DNA from: WLNJ01 sp037131165
GTDB taxonomy: Bacteria; Actinomycetota; Thermoleophilia; Solirubrobacterales; Solirubrobacteraceae
Assembly: GCA_037131165.1 (NCBI GenBank)
Contig: JBAXRO010000083.1
Coordinates: forward strand, 1 to 7,811
Length of the DNA stretch: 7,811 bases
Reading direction: 5' to 3'
The notes beneath the pieces are model-generated. The model ran no database searches. It was given only the letters and a program-made list of their open reading frames with translations, and was not told the DNA's origin. Below, one piece after another: positions 1 to 5,595 of this stretch. Position 1 is the first letter of the stretch; the number at the start of each line of letters is the position of its first letter. Position numbers and translations under genes: made by a program.

Positions 1-84
1 CGCCTGGCCGCCGACGAGCGCGTCCTTGACAGCCATGATGCGGCCGTCCGGCAGCAGGGTTGGCTCTTGGGCCGACCCGCTCAA
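1..84 (-). CDS. DUF1385/YqhQ-like protein, N-terminal fragment (cut by window edge)
   Basis: Twenty-eight codons of a gene that continues past position 1. The chosen start is TTG at 84-82, because a strong GGGAGG ribosome site (90-95) sits 5 nt before it. The fragment reads MSGSAQEPTLLPDGRIMAVK, then DALVGGQA. An in-frame ATG at 36-34 is a possible start but has no visible ribosome site. The GGQA stretch resembles the N-terminal GGQAVxEGVMM motif of DUF1385 (YqhQ) membrane proteins. As I recall, these often lie between rpmE and prfA in actinobacteria and other Gram-positives. The gene starts only 13 nt after the rpmE stop, so the two are probably co-transcribed. With so little sequence the family call rests on four residues plus gene order. 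The function of DUF1385 is unknown to me. Confidence 0.5.
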   Translation of the reverse strand, partial: MSGSAQEPTLLPDGRIMAVKDALVGGQA

Positions 85-89
85 AGGTT

Positions 90-95
90 CCTCCC
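90..95 (-). promoter_or_regulatory. Shine-Dalgarno site for the DUF1385-like gene
   Basis: GGGAGG on the minus strand lies 5 nt before the TTG start at 84. It lies in the 13-nt gap just after the rpmE stop codon. It favours TTG over the downstream ATG as the start. Confidence 0.55.
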
Positions 96-97
96 GA

Positions 98-313
98 TCA
101 GCTGCTCGGGCGCTGGCGCTTGGCCTGGCGACGCTTGAACCGCTCGACCCGGCCACCGGTGTCCACGAGCTTCTGGCGGCCCGTGTAGAAGGGGTGGCAT
201 TCGGAGCAGATCTCGACGTTGATCTCCGCCTCGGTCGAGCGGGTCGTGAACTGGTTGCCGCAGGTGCAGCGCACCTGTGACTCGACGTACTCGGGGTGGA
301 TCTCCGTCTGCAT
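98..313 (-). CDS. rpmE: 50S ribosomal protein L31, zinc-binding form
   Basis: A 71-aa protein of the 50S ribosomal subunit, normal in length for bacterial L31. It begins MQTEIHPEY and carries Cys16-x-Cys18 and Cys36-x2-Cys39 (CSECHPFYTG). These are the four ligands of the zinc-containing L31 type, as opposed to the zinc-free paralogue induced by zinc starvation. The tail (about residues 55-71) is very basic, as expected for rRNA contact. The ATG at 313-311 is preceded by a TAGACT -10-like box only 8 nt away and by no Shine-Dalgarno, so the transcript may be leaderless or nearly so. The upstream neighbour is the CARDB gene; downstream, 13 nt away, is the DUF1385-like gene. The identification is secure. 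Confidence 0.97.
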   Translation of the reverse strand: MQTEIHPEYVESQVRCTCGNQFTTRSTEAEINVEICSECHPFYTGRQKLVDTGGRVERFKRRQAKRQRPSS

Positions 314-321
314 TGAGCAAG

Positions 322-327
322 AGTCTA
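322..327 (-). promoter_or_regulatory. Candidate -10 box of the rpmE promoter
   Basis: TAGACT on the minus strand fits TAnnnT. It stands 8 nt before the rpmE ATG, so transcription would begin at or next to the start codon. No convincing -35 hexamer lies 16-18 nt upstream. The call rests on the -10 match, its position and the missing ribosome site. Confidence 0.4.
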
Positions 328-349
328 GCGGGGCAAGCGTGGCCGCGCA

Positions 350-364
350 GCCGCAGCAAGCGGC
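350..364 (-). terminator. Short hairpin between the CARDB gene and rpmE
   Basis: GCCGC and GCGGC arms (5 bp) enclose a 5-nt loop, 30 nt after the CARDB stop codon. An alternative fold pairs 341-345 with 361-365. No U-tract follows. It may weakly separate the CARDB transcript from rpmE, or be a chance product of GC-rich sequence. Confidence 0.22.
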
Positions 365-393
365 CGATGCCGCTCGAGCCGGGCGGATCGCAC

Positions 394-1308
394 TCAGTTG
401 AGCGCAAGGCAGCCGATCTGCAAGTAGTTGTCGCTCACGGTGCGCTCGCCGATCACGCCGGCTGGATCGATCTCGACGCTCATCGCCGATCCGGGGGCGC
501 AGCGCGCTACCTCCACGGTCAACGTCCTCGAGAGGACCAGCGGGTCACTGTTGGTCGGCTTGCGCCTCGTCCCCTGCTCGTCGATCCTGCCGAGAGCGAG
601 GTTGACCGCGCCGGTGCCGCTGCCCGCCCCGGGCACGAAGAGACGCACCGTTCCCGCCGCCGACCGGCCATTGCCCTTGTTGACGATCCCGATCGCGACC
701 CGCGCACGAGTGCTGTTCACAGGGGTGACAGTGGCCGAGGAGACCTGGAGGTCGGGCCGCAGGTCGGCCTGCGTGCACGACCGGGCGTTGACCGTCTGGC
801 TTCGCTTTCTGGTGCCCTTCCCGCCCGATGCCGAATACCACTCGAAGTCCACTGCCGCCCGGTAGGCCGCGGGAGCGCTGAGCCGGTAGATCCGCTTGAC
901 GAACTTGACGCTGCCGACTCCGCCGCTGCCAATCGAGACAGGTTCCTCCCACGCCCCGAGGCGGTTGCCCGTCGCGATCTTGATCTCCTCCTCAGGCTTG
1001 CCGGGAGCCTTGACGAACAGGTGGAACCTGACCCTGACCGACTTGGCGCCGGACACCGAGTTCGCCGAAGCGCTCAGCAGATAGGCCCTCGACGCCGGCA
1101 CGGAATTGCTCGTGCAGCCGTCGACCTTGACCGATGCCGCACCGGCCGACGGTCGCGCCGAACTGGCCGATGAGGCTCGCTCGGCAATCACCCGGAGGCG
1201 CTCAACCCGGGGGGAGTCGGACCCCGCCGGTTCTGCGGCCGTGGCCGTGGCGGCGAGCGCGCCGGCCGCCAAGGCCGCGCAGAGTGCTGTCTTGAGCAGG
1301 CGAATCAC
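394..1308 (-). CDS. Secreted CARDB-domain protein
   Basis: Predicted exported protein of 304 aa from the GTG at 1308; a longer frame from TTG at 1341 adds 11 residues. I prefer GTG because it gives a compact signal peptide: VIRLLK, a hydrophobic run of Ala and Leu, then an ATATA-AEP cleavage site near residue 25. Neither start has a clear Shine-Dalgarno. There is no lipobox and no LPXTG or other anchor, so it is probably secreted. The C-terminal third looks like a CARDB (cell-adhesion-related, immunoglobulin-like) domain: PDLQVSSATVTP, then an IVNKGNGRSAAGTVRLFV strand pair, ending DPAGVIGERTVSDNYLQIGC. The middle part is unrecognised. The mature protein has exactly four cysteines (65, 178, 270 and 300 in GTG numbering), enough for two disulfides. 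The ligand and role are unknown. A terminator-like hairpin separates it from the ETF operon upstream. Confidence 0.8.
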   Translation of the reverse strand: MIRLLKTALCAALAAGALAATATAAEPAGSDSPRVERLRVIAERASSASSARPSAGAASVKVDGCTSNSVPASRAYLLSASANSVSGAKSVRVRFHLFVKAPGKPEEEIKIATGNRLGAWEEPVSIGSGGVGSVKFVKRIYRLSAPAAYRAAVDFEWYSASGGKGTRKRSQTVNARSCTQADLRPDLQVSSATVTPVNSTRARVAIGIVNKGNGRSAAGTVRLFVPGAGSGTGAVNLALGRIDEQGTRRKPTNSDPLVLSRTLTVEVARCAPGSAMSVEIDPAGVIGERTVSDNYLQIGCLALN

Positions 1309-1344
1309 TGCAAGTAAAGACAACACGGCCAACCGGCGCAAGTT

Positions 1345-1360
1345 TCGACTCGCGAGTCAA
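1345..1360 (-). promoter_or_regulatory. Palindromic operator-like site upstream of the CARDB gene
   Basis: GACTCGCGAGTC (1347-1358) is a perfect 12-bp palindrome. On the minus strand the wider site reads TTGACTCGCGAGTCGA. It lies 38 nt before the GTG start of the CARDB gene. It matches the site at 4973-4988 upstream of etfB in 13 of its first 14 bases. TTGACT could also act as a -35 box, but I see no good -10 box 17 nt downstream. A dimeric repressor, for example of the TetR or GntR type, is a reasonable guess. Confidence 0.45.
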
Positions 1361-1363
1361 CTT

Positions 1364-1407
1364 TCCGCGGAGGCGGGCGCCGGCTGGCGCACCGCCGTCT
1401 CCGCGGA
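1364..1407 (-). terminator. Hairpin after the ETF:quinone oxidoreductase gene
   Basis: A 9-bp inverted repeat (1364-1372 with 1399-1407, TCCGCGGAG/CTCCGCGGA) begins 7 nt after the oxidoreductase stop codon. The 26-nt interior can extend the stem with GCGG (1373-1376) and CCGC (1392-1395) after a 3-nt bulge. There is no U-tract, as is common in high-GC actinobacteria. Its place at the end of the etf operon and before the next promoter region supports a terminator. Confidence 0.45.
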
Positions 1408-1414
1408 GAACCAA

Positions 1415-3145
1415 TCAGGTGATCTGGTAGAGCGGACCGTCGCCGCCCTCGGGGGTCGTCAGGCGACCTCCCTTGGCGGTGATCGCGCCGCACTGCACGC
1501 AGTTGGTGTAGTTGACGATCACGTCGACCTCGCCGTGCTCGGGCTGGTCTTCGGGGATCTCGTACACGCCCGCAGGGCACATCCACTTCCAGGTCTCGGC
1601 GACCTCGCGAGGTACCCGCTTCTGGACCCGAATGTGGTTCGGAGCATCGTCGCGGGTCTGGTTGCCTGTGATGTAGACGCTCGACAACTTGTCGAAGGTG
1701 AGCTTGCCGTCCGGCACCGGGTAGTTGGCCTGCGAGTTGCCGATGAACATCGGTTGCTCGTCGTTTCTGTGCAGCGGCCAGCGACCGGCAGGGAACTTGC
1801 CCTTGGTCGCGATCATCAGGTTGACCAGCGGCCCACCCTTGATCAGGCCCTTGGCGAACGGCTGGCGCACGTTGCGGACCTCGTAGAGCTCCTTGCCGAG
1901 ATCGGACTGGTCGATCGTCGCCTCGTAGGCCTCGAGCGACTCGCCCGCCTTGAGGTTGTTGTAGATGGCTTCGGCTGCATACATCCCGGACTCGATCGCG
2001 CAGTGGACGCCCTTGAGCGCGGCCGTGTTGACGAATCCGCCTGCGTCGCCGCAGATCAGGGCGCCGGGCATCGAGAGCTTCGGCATCGCCCAGTAGCCGC
2101 CGGCGGGAAGGGCCTTTGCTCCCCAGCTGATGCGCTCGCCGCCGTCGAGGATCTCACGGACCATCTTATGGGTCTTGAACTGCTGGAGCAGGTCGTGAGC
2201 CGAGGTGGTGGCGTCGGCGTAGTCGAGGTCGACCACGAAGCCGATCGAAACGAGATCGTCGCCCGTCTTCTCGTCCTTCATCGGGTAGATCCACGATCCA
2301 CCGATCTGGTGGTACTTGGCGTTGATCTTCAGCGGCCACCCGGCGATCGTGTGGATCACCTTGTCGAGCGGCTTGGTGACCTTCCAGACCTCCTTGACGC
2401 CTAGCTCCCAGGTCTGGGGCTCGCGATCCTCACCGAGGCCGAATTCGCGGACCGCGGCGCCGGTCAGGCTGCCCCAGCATCCCTCGGCCAGCACGGTTGC
2501 CTTGGCGGTCACGTCCATGCCGGGCTCGAAGTTGCTGAGCTCCTCGCCCTCCTTGCCGCGACCCTTGTCGCCGGAGCGGATGCCCTTGACGGCCCCGTCC
2601 TCGACGAGCAGCTTGGTCGCTGCGGTCTCCGTCAGCACGTAGGCGCCGGCTTCCTCGGCCTGGGCCTGCATGAAGCGGCAGAGAGCCGCTACCGACATCA
2701 CTTCGTTGCCGTGGTTCTTGAGCGGCGGCGGCGGCGGGATCCGCACCTTCATCTTCGAGTTGGGAAGCAGGTAGATGCCCTCCTTCTTGACCTCGCCGAA
2801 GGCGAATCCCTCCTCGCGCCACTGCTCACGGGACATGTCGGGGAACAACTCCTGGAGCGGACCGGGGCGGACGACCGCGCCGGACAGGTTGTGCCCGCCG
2901 CAGGTCTTCGCCTTCTCGATGATCGCGACAGGTACCTCGCCGAGCTTTTCCATCAGCTCGGGATCGTCGCCCAGCAGCTGGAGCAGGCGGTTGGCACAGG
3001 CGAGGCCGGCGGTTCCACCGCCGACAATCGCCACGCCTACTTCGATCCGCTCCTCTTCACCGTCGATGTCGCGCTTGATGAACTCGGCAGGCGAGTCAAC
3101 AGGCGGCGGGTACGCGATCGGTGAGACCTTGCCGTTGGACGACAT
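1415..3145 (-). CDS. Electron transfer flavoprotein:quinone oxidoreductase (ETF-QO/FixC family)
   Basis: This 576-aa flavoprotein takes electrons from reduced ETF and passes them to membrane quinone. An N-terminal FAD-binding fold has VAIVGGGTAGLACANRL at about residues 38-54. CGGHNLSGAVVRPGPLQELF (82-101) and CGDAGG...GVHCAIESGMYAAEAI (365-394) match conserved ETF-QO blocks. The C-terminal ferredoxin-like domain starts near YPVPDGKLTFDKLSSV and ends in CPAGVYEI (Cys523), NCVQCGAI (Cys549, Cys552) and PEGGDGP. The usual CxxCxxC is CxxCxxI here, with Ile555 in place of the last ligand. The following segment is about 4 residues shorter than in mitochondrial ETF-QO, as I recall that sequence. 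The ATG lies 5 nt after the etfA stop and has an AAGAAGG ribosome site inside the etfA end. The family is sure; an intact 4Fe-4S cluster is not. Confidence 0.93.
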   Translation of the reverse strand: MSSNGKVSPIAYPPPVDSPAEFIKRDIDGEEERIEVGVAIVGGGTAGLACANRLLQLLGDDPELMEKLGEVPVAIIEKAKTCGGHNLSGAVVRPGPLQELFPDMSREQWREEGFAFGEVKKEGIYLLPNSKMKVRIPPPPPLKNHGNEVMSVAALCRFMQAQAEEAGAYVLTETAATKLLVEDGAVKGIRSGDKGRGKEGEELSNFEPGMDVTAKATVLAEGCWGSLTGAAVREFGLGEDREPQTWELGVKEVWKVTKPLDKVIHTIAGWPLKINAKYHQIGGSWIYPMKDEKTGDDLVSIGFVVDLDYADATTSAHDLLQQFKTHKMVREILDGGERISWGAKALPAGGYWAMPKLSMPGALICGDAGGFVNTAALKGVHCAIESGMYAAEAIYNNLKAGESLEAYEATIDQSDLGKELYEVRNVRQPFAKGLIKGGPLVNLMIATKGKFPAGRWPLHRNDEQPMFIGNSQANYPVPDGKLTFDKLSSVYITGNQTRDDAPNHIRVQKRVPREVAETWKWMCPAGVYEIPEDQPEHGEVDVIVNYTNCVQCGAITAKGGRLTTPEGGDGPLYQIT

Positions 3146-3150
3146 CGCGA

Positions 3151-4122
3151 TCAGCCCTTCTTGGCCTTGATGGCCTCGGTCAGCTTGGGCATGATCTTGT
3201 TGAGGTCACCGACGATTCCGAGGTCGGCGAACTCGAAGATCGGAGCGTTCGCGTCCTTGTTGATCGCGACGATGTTCTCCGAGCCCTGCATGCCGACCTT
3301 GTGCTGGATCGCGCCGGAAATGCCTGCTGCGAGGTACAGCTTCGGTGCGACGGTCTTGCCGGTCTGGCCGATCTGGCCCGCGTACGGGAACCAGCCGGCG
3401 TCGACGACTGCGCGGGTCGCTGCGACCGTTCCGCCGAGAGCCTCAGCGAGGTCATCGCACATCCCGAACCCTTCGGCAGCACCGAGGCCTCGGCCTCCGG
3501 CGATGAGGACGCTGGCGTCCTCGATGTTGATGTCGGCGCCACGCTGCTCACCGCGCGTCACCATCGTGGCCTTCGTCGACCAGGGCGAGAACTCGACTGC
3601 GAGCGGCTCGACTGTGGCCGTGCCACCGGTCTCCTTGACCTCGAACGCGTTGATCCGGCCGATGATGATGCCGAGACCGCCACGGTAGGTCGAGATCGAG
3701 ATCTGCGAGTCCTGGAGGATCGGACGCTCTGCCTTGGCCTCGCCACCCTCGACGTTGATCGCCGTGACCTCCATCGTCACGCCGGCGTTCTTGCGGGCCG
3801 CGAGACCGGCTCCGATCTCGAAGCCGAGCAGTCCACCCCCGAACAGGGCGTAACTGTGGCCATTGGCGTCGATGATCTGGGCCATCGCGTCGATGACCGG
3901 CTGGGCGAGGCCTTCGGGGCCGTCGACCTTGTAGACCTTCGACGCGCCGTAGTTGCCGAGGCCTGCGAGCAGGTCATCGGTGAGGTCGGCTCCGCCGACG
4001 ACGACGACGTCACACTGACCGCCGAGTTCGCCTGCGACGCGGGCTCCCTCGGAGATGGCCCCGAGCGAGTTCTTGTTGATTGCGCCGTCCTTGTGGAGCG
4101 CGTAAACCAGTACGGAGCTCAT
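3151..4122 (-). CDS. etfA: Electron transfer flavoprotein alpha subunit
   Basis: A 323-aa FAD-carrying subunit of the soluble ETF heterodimer, which accepts electrons from acyl-CoA dehydrogenases. The N-terminal domain (MSSVLVYALHKDGAINKNSL) is the EtfA/B-type alpha/beta fold. The C-terminal FAD domain holds the expected blocks: AGGRGLGAAEGF (208-219), AATRAVVDAGW (234-244), QIGQTGKTVAP (250-260), YLAAGISGAIQHKVGM (263-278) and VAINKDANAPIF (285-296). Length is normal. The start is the ATG at 4122-4120, which overlaps the etfB stop as ATGA; an AAGGAAG ribosome site lies upstream inside etfB. A longer frame from 4149 would add nine residues that look nothing like the family and is rejected. 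The ATGA overlap implies translational coupling with etfB and equal amounts of both subunits. Confidence 0.96.
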   Translation of the reverse strand: MSSVLVYALHKDGAINKNSLGAISEGARVAGELGGQCDVVVVGGADLTDDLLAGLGNYGASKVYKVDGPEGLAQPVIDAMAQIIDANGHSYALFGGGLLGFEIGAGLAARKNAGVTMEVTAINVEGGEAKAERPILQDSQISISTYRGGLGIIIGRINAFEVKETGGTATVEPLAVEFSPWSTKATMVTRGEQRGADINIEDASVLIAGGRGLGAAEGFGMCDDLAEALGGTVAATRAVVDAGWFPYAGQIGQTGKTVAPKLYLAAGISGAIQHKVGMQGSENIVAINKDANAPIFEFADLGIVGDLNKIMPKLTEAIKAKKG

Positions 4123-4913
4123 GCGATCAGCTTCCTTTCCTCGAGCCAAGCGACGATCTTCTCGACCGTCTCGTTGGTGTCTTCGTCTTCGATGATTTCT
4201 CCGGACGCCTTGGCGGGCGGAGCCTTGAAGTCGCCACAGGCGACCTTGGAGCCGTCGCCGCCGACGAGCGAAGCGTCGATCCCGGCGTCAGCAGCGGACT
4301 TGACGTCGAGCGGCTTCTTCTTGGCCCCCATGATCGCCTTCAGCGACGGGTAGCGCGGCTCGTTGATCGCGTCACCGACCGAGATCACGGCGGGGAACTC
4401 GACCTGGACGGTGTCGTAGCCGTACTCGGCCTGGCGCTCGCACTTGGCTCCGCCGTCGACCAGGTCCATCTTCACGACCTGAGTGACCGACGGCATCTGC
4501 AGGTGGTCGGCCACAACTGCGCCGATCGTGTAGCACTCGCCGTCGTCCGACTGCTGACCGAGGAGGACGAGATCGGGGTTCTCAGCCTTGAGCACCGTCG
4601 CCAGCGCGTAACCGGTGGCGGCCACGTCGCTTCCTGCGAGGACGTCGTCGGAGAGGTGGATCGAACGGTCCGCGCCGAGCGAAACCGCCTTGTGCAGAGC
4701 ACGCTCGGCCCCCGAGGGACCCATCGTGACGGCGACGATCTCCTCGACCGGCGTCGTGCCACCTTCGCGGATCTGCATCGCAGCCTCGATCGCGTGGGTG
4801 TCGTACGGGTTGAGGTTGCGCTCGCCGGAGCGGTCGAGTCGGCCCGTTGCGGGGTCGATTCGCTTGTCAACGGCGGCGTCCGGTACTTCCTTGACCAGAA
4901 CGCAGATCTTCAC
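4119..4913 (-). CDS. etfB: Electron transfer flavoprotein beta subunit
   Basis: A 264-aa subunit that pairs with EtfA, binds AMP and docks on partner dehydrogenases. The start is GTG at 4913, giving VKICVLVKEVPDAAVDKRID, the typical EtfB opening, with an AGGAGG ribosome site 11 nt upstream. The in-frame extension to 4988 adds 25 atypical residues and would run through the ribosome site and the palindrome. The family signature is present: LLGQQSDDGECYTIGAVVA (117-135), followed by HLQMPSVTQV. RYPSLKAIMGAKKKPLDV (187-204) matches the recognition loop and AMP region of human EtfB; Leu191 falls near the human anchor leucine. The gene leads the etfB-etfA-oxidoreductase operon. A -10-like box and a palindrome lie upstream, so this is probably the operon's own promoter. 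Confidence 0.96.
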   Translation of the reverse strand: MKICVLVKEVPDAAVDKRIDPATGRLDRSGERNLNPYDTHAIEAAMQIREGGTTPVEEIVAVTMGPSGAERALHKAVSLGADRSIHLSDDVLAGSDVAATGYALATVLKAENPDLVLLGQQSDDGECYTIGAVVADHLQMPSVTQVVKMDLVDGGAKCERQAEYGYDTVQVEFPAVISVGDAINEPRYPSLKAIMGAKKKPLDVKSAADAGIDASLVGGDGSKVACGDFKAPPAKASGEIIEDEDTNETVEKIVAWLEERKLIA

Positions 4914-4924
4914 GGTGCGGTCGT

Positions 4925-4930
4925 CCTCCT
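4925..4930 (-). promoter_or_regulatory. Shine-Dalgarno site that fixes the etfB start
   Basis: AGGAGG on the minus strand lies 11 nt before the GTG at 4913. It supports that start over upstream in-frame codons, because the longer frame would read through this site. Confidence 0.7.
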
Positions 4931-4972
4931 GTCGATGTTGGTTGGGGGCGGGTTGCCAGCCAGGTCGCCTGA

Positions 4973-4988
4973 CTGACTCACGAGTCAA
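4973..4988 (-). promoter_or_regulatory. Palindromic operator-like site upstream of etfB
   Basis: The minus strand reads TTGACTCGTGAGTCAG. TGACTC and GAGTCA arms (4974-4979, 4982-4987) are separated by 2 nt. The site lies 2 nt after a TAATCT -10-like box (4991-4996), so it would cover the transcription start of the etf operon, a classic repressor position. It matches the site at 1345-1360 in 13 of its first 14 bases. The regulator is not in the window. Confidence 0.5.
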
Positions 4989-4990
4989 TC

Positions 4991-4996
4991 AGATTA
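4991..4996 (-). promoter_or_regulatory. Candidate -10 box of the etf operon
   Basis: TAATCT on the minus strand is 5 of 6 to TATAAT. A start about 7 nt downstream would give a leader of about 70 nt before the etfB GTG. The hexamer 17 nt upstream (GAACCA) is a poor -35, so expression may need an activator or another sigma factor. Confidence 0.35.
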
Positions 4997-5034
4997 CGCA
5001 GTGGCTCCCCGGATGGTTCTTTTCCTGCGGGCTC

Positions 5035-5445
5035 CTAAGCCTCTACGGAACTGCTGATGAAGTCGATGATGTCCTGCGTGGACGAGCCGGGAGTGAACAC
5101 CTCGGCCACTCCGAGGGCCTTCAGCTCCGGGATGTCGTCGGCCGGGATCGTGCCTCCGACCGTGACGAGGATGTCGCCCGCCCCCTGCTCCCCGAGCAGC
5201 GAGACGATGCGGGGAACGAGGGTCATGTGCGCGCCGGAGAGGATCGAGAGGCCAACGGCGTCGGCGTCCTCCTGGATCGCCGTCTCGACGATCTGTTCCG
5301 GGGTCTGGTGCAGCCCGGTGTAGATCACTTCCATGCCGGCGTCACGAAGCGCGCGGGCGATGATCTTCGCTCCGCGGTCGTGGCCGTCGAGGCCGGGCTT
5401 CGCGACCACGACTCTGATCTTTCGGTCTGTTGCGCTGTCTGACAT
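5035..5445 (-). CDS. icmB: Cobalamin-binding small subunit of acyl-CoA mutase (IcmB/McmA2-like)
   Basis: A 136-aa stand-alone B12 domain that carries adenosylcobalamin for the large mutase subunit. It shows the base-off/His-on motif D20-G-H22-D-R-G25, with His22 as lower axial ligand to cobalt. It also has S67-I-L69 and G97-G98 of the nucleotide-tail pocket. The stretch RVVVAKPGLDGHDRGAKII and then RALRDAGMEVIYTGLHQTPE is typical. Its length is close to Streptomyces IcmB and to the C-terminal domain of single-chain methylmalonyl-CoA mutase. The ATG at 5445 has a GGGAG site 7 nt upstream. The gene is separated from the large-subunit gene by an SRPBCC gene and two GC-rich spacers. From this subunit alone one cannot tell methylmalonyl- from isobutyryl-CoA mutase; that call comes from the large subunit. 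Confidence 0.9.
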   Translation of the reverse strand: MSDSATDRKIRVVVAKPGLDGHDRGAKIIARALRDAGMEVIYTGLHQTPEQIVETAIQEDADAVGLSILSGAHMTLVPRIVSLLGEQGAGDILVTVGGTIPADDIPELKALGVAEVFTPGSSTQDIIDFISSSVEA

Positions 5446-5485
5446 GGGTCGTCTCCCGCTCGATCTACGGGCGGGCGGGACGGCG

Positions 5486-5500
5486 GGATCGTAGCGATCC
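5486..5500 (-). promoter_or_regulatory. Palindrome with embedded -10-like box upstream of the B12-subunit gene
   Basis: GGATCG and CGATCC arms (6 bp) flank a 3-nt centre. The minus strand contains TACGAT (5488-5493), a TAnnnT match. Transcription from it would start about 36 nt before the ATG at 5445. No good -35 is visible. Such GATC-rich words are common in this genome, so chance is possible. Confidence 0.28.
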
Positions 5501-5531
5501 TGAGCATTTCCGGGCGAGCCGCCGATCGACT

Positions 5532-5546
5532 GGCGATCCGATCGCC
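5532..5546. promoter_or_regulatory. 15-bp palindrome upstream of the B12-subunit gene
   Basis: GGCGATC-C-GATCGCC has 7-bp perfect arms around one central base. It lies in the 150-nt spacer about 87 nt before the start of the B12-subunit gene and about 31 nt from the 5486-5500 palindrome, with which it shares the GCGATC/GATCGC core. It could be an operator. Confidence 0.3.
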
Positions 5547-5571
5547 GTCGACATCGCCCCGTGCCGGGCCC

Positions 5572-5589
5572 GGGCGGGCGCGGCCGCCC
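5572..5589 (-). terminator. GC hairpin just after the SRPBCC gene
   Basis: GGGCGG and CCGCCC (6-bp arms) enclose a 6-nt loop, 6 nt past the SRPBCC stop codon. A second self-complementary word (CCGGGCCCGG) follows at once. No U-tract is present. It may end or attenuate the upstream transcript, or protect its 3' end. Confidence 0.3.
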
Positions 5590-5595
5590 CTCTGT

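Noticed and set aside
1106..2404. Long + strand open frame opposite the CARDB and ETF-QO genes
   Set aside because: It spans two real genes and their spacer on the other strand, has no family features, and is the usual high-GC antisense artefact. The same applies to the + strand frame at 3121-4353.
3090..3101. Third copy of the operator (TTGACTCGCCTG on the minus strand)
   Set aside because: Only one half of the palindrome matches, and it is inside the coding region of ETF-QO, so chance is the simpler explanation.
4123..4149. N-terminal extension of EtfA to 4149
   Set aside because: The extra residues MARGKEADR are not family-like, and the ATGA overlap with etfB at 4119-4122 plus a ribosome site favours the downstream ATG.
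4974..4987. Resemblance of the etfB palindrome (TGACTCA) to a eukaryotic AP-1 site
   Set aside because: This is a bacterial sequence; the similarity is coincidental and has no bearing on regulation here.
4914..4988. N-terminal extension of EtfB to 4988
   Set aside because: The extra 25 residues are unlike EtfB, cover an AGGAGG site and overlap the palindrome. The GTG at 4913 gives the family's usual N-terminus.
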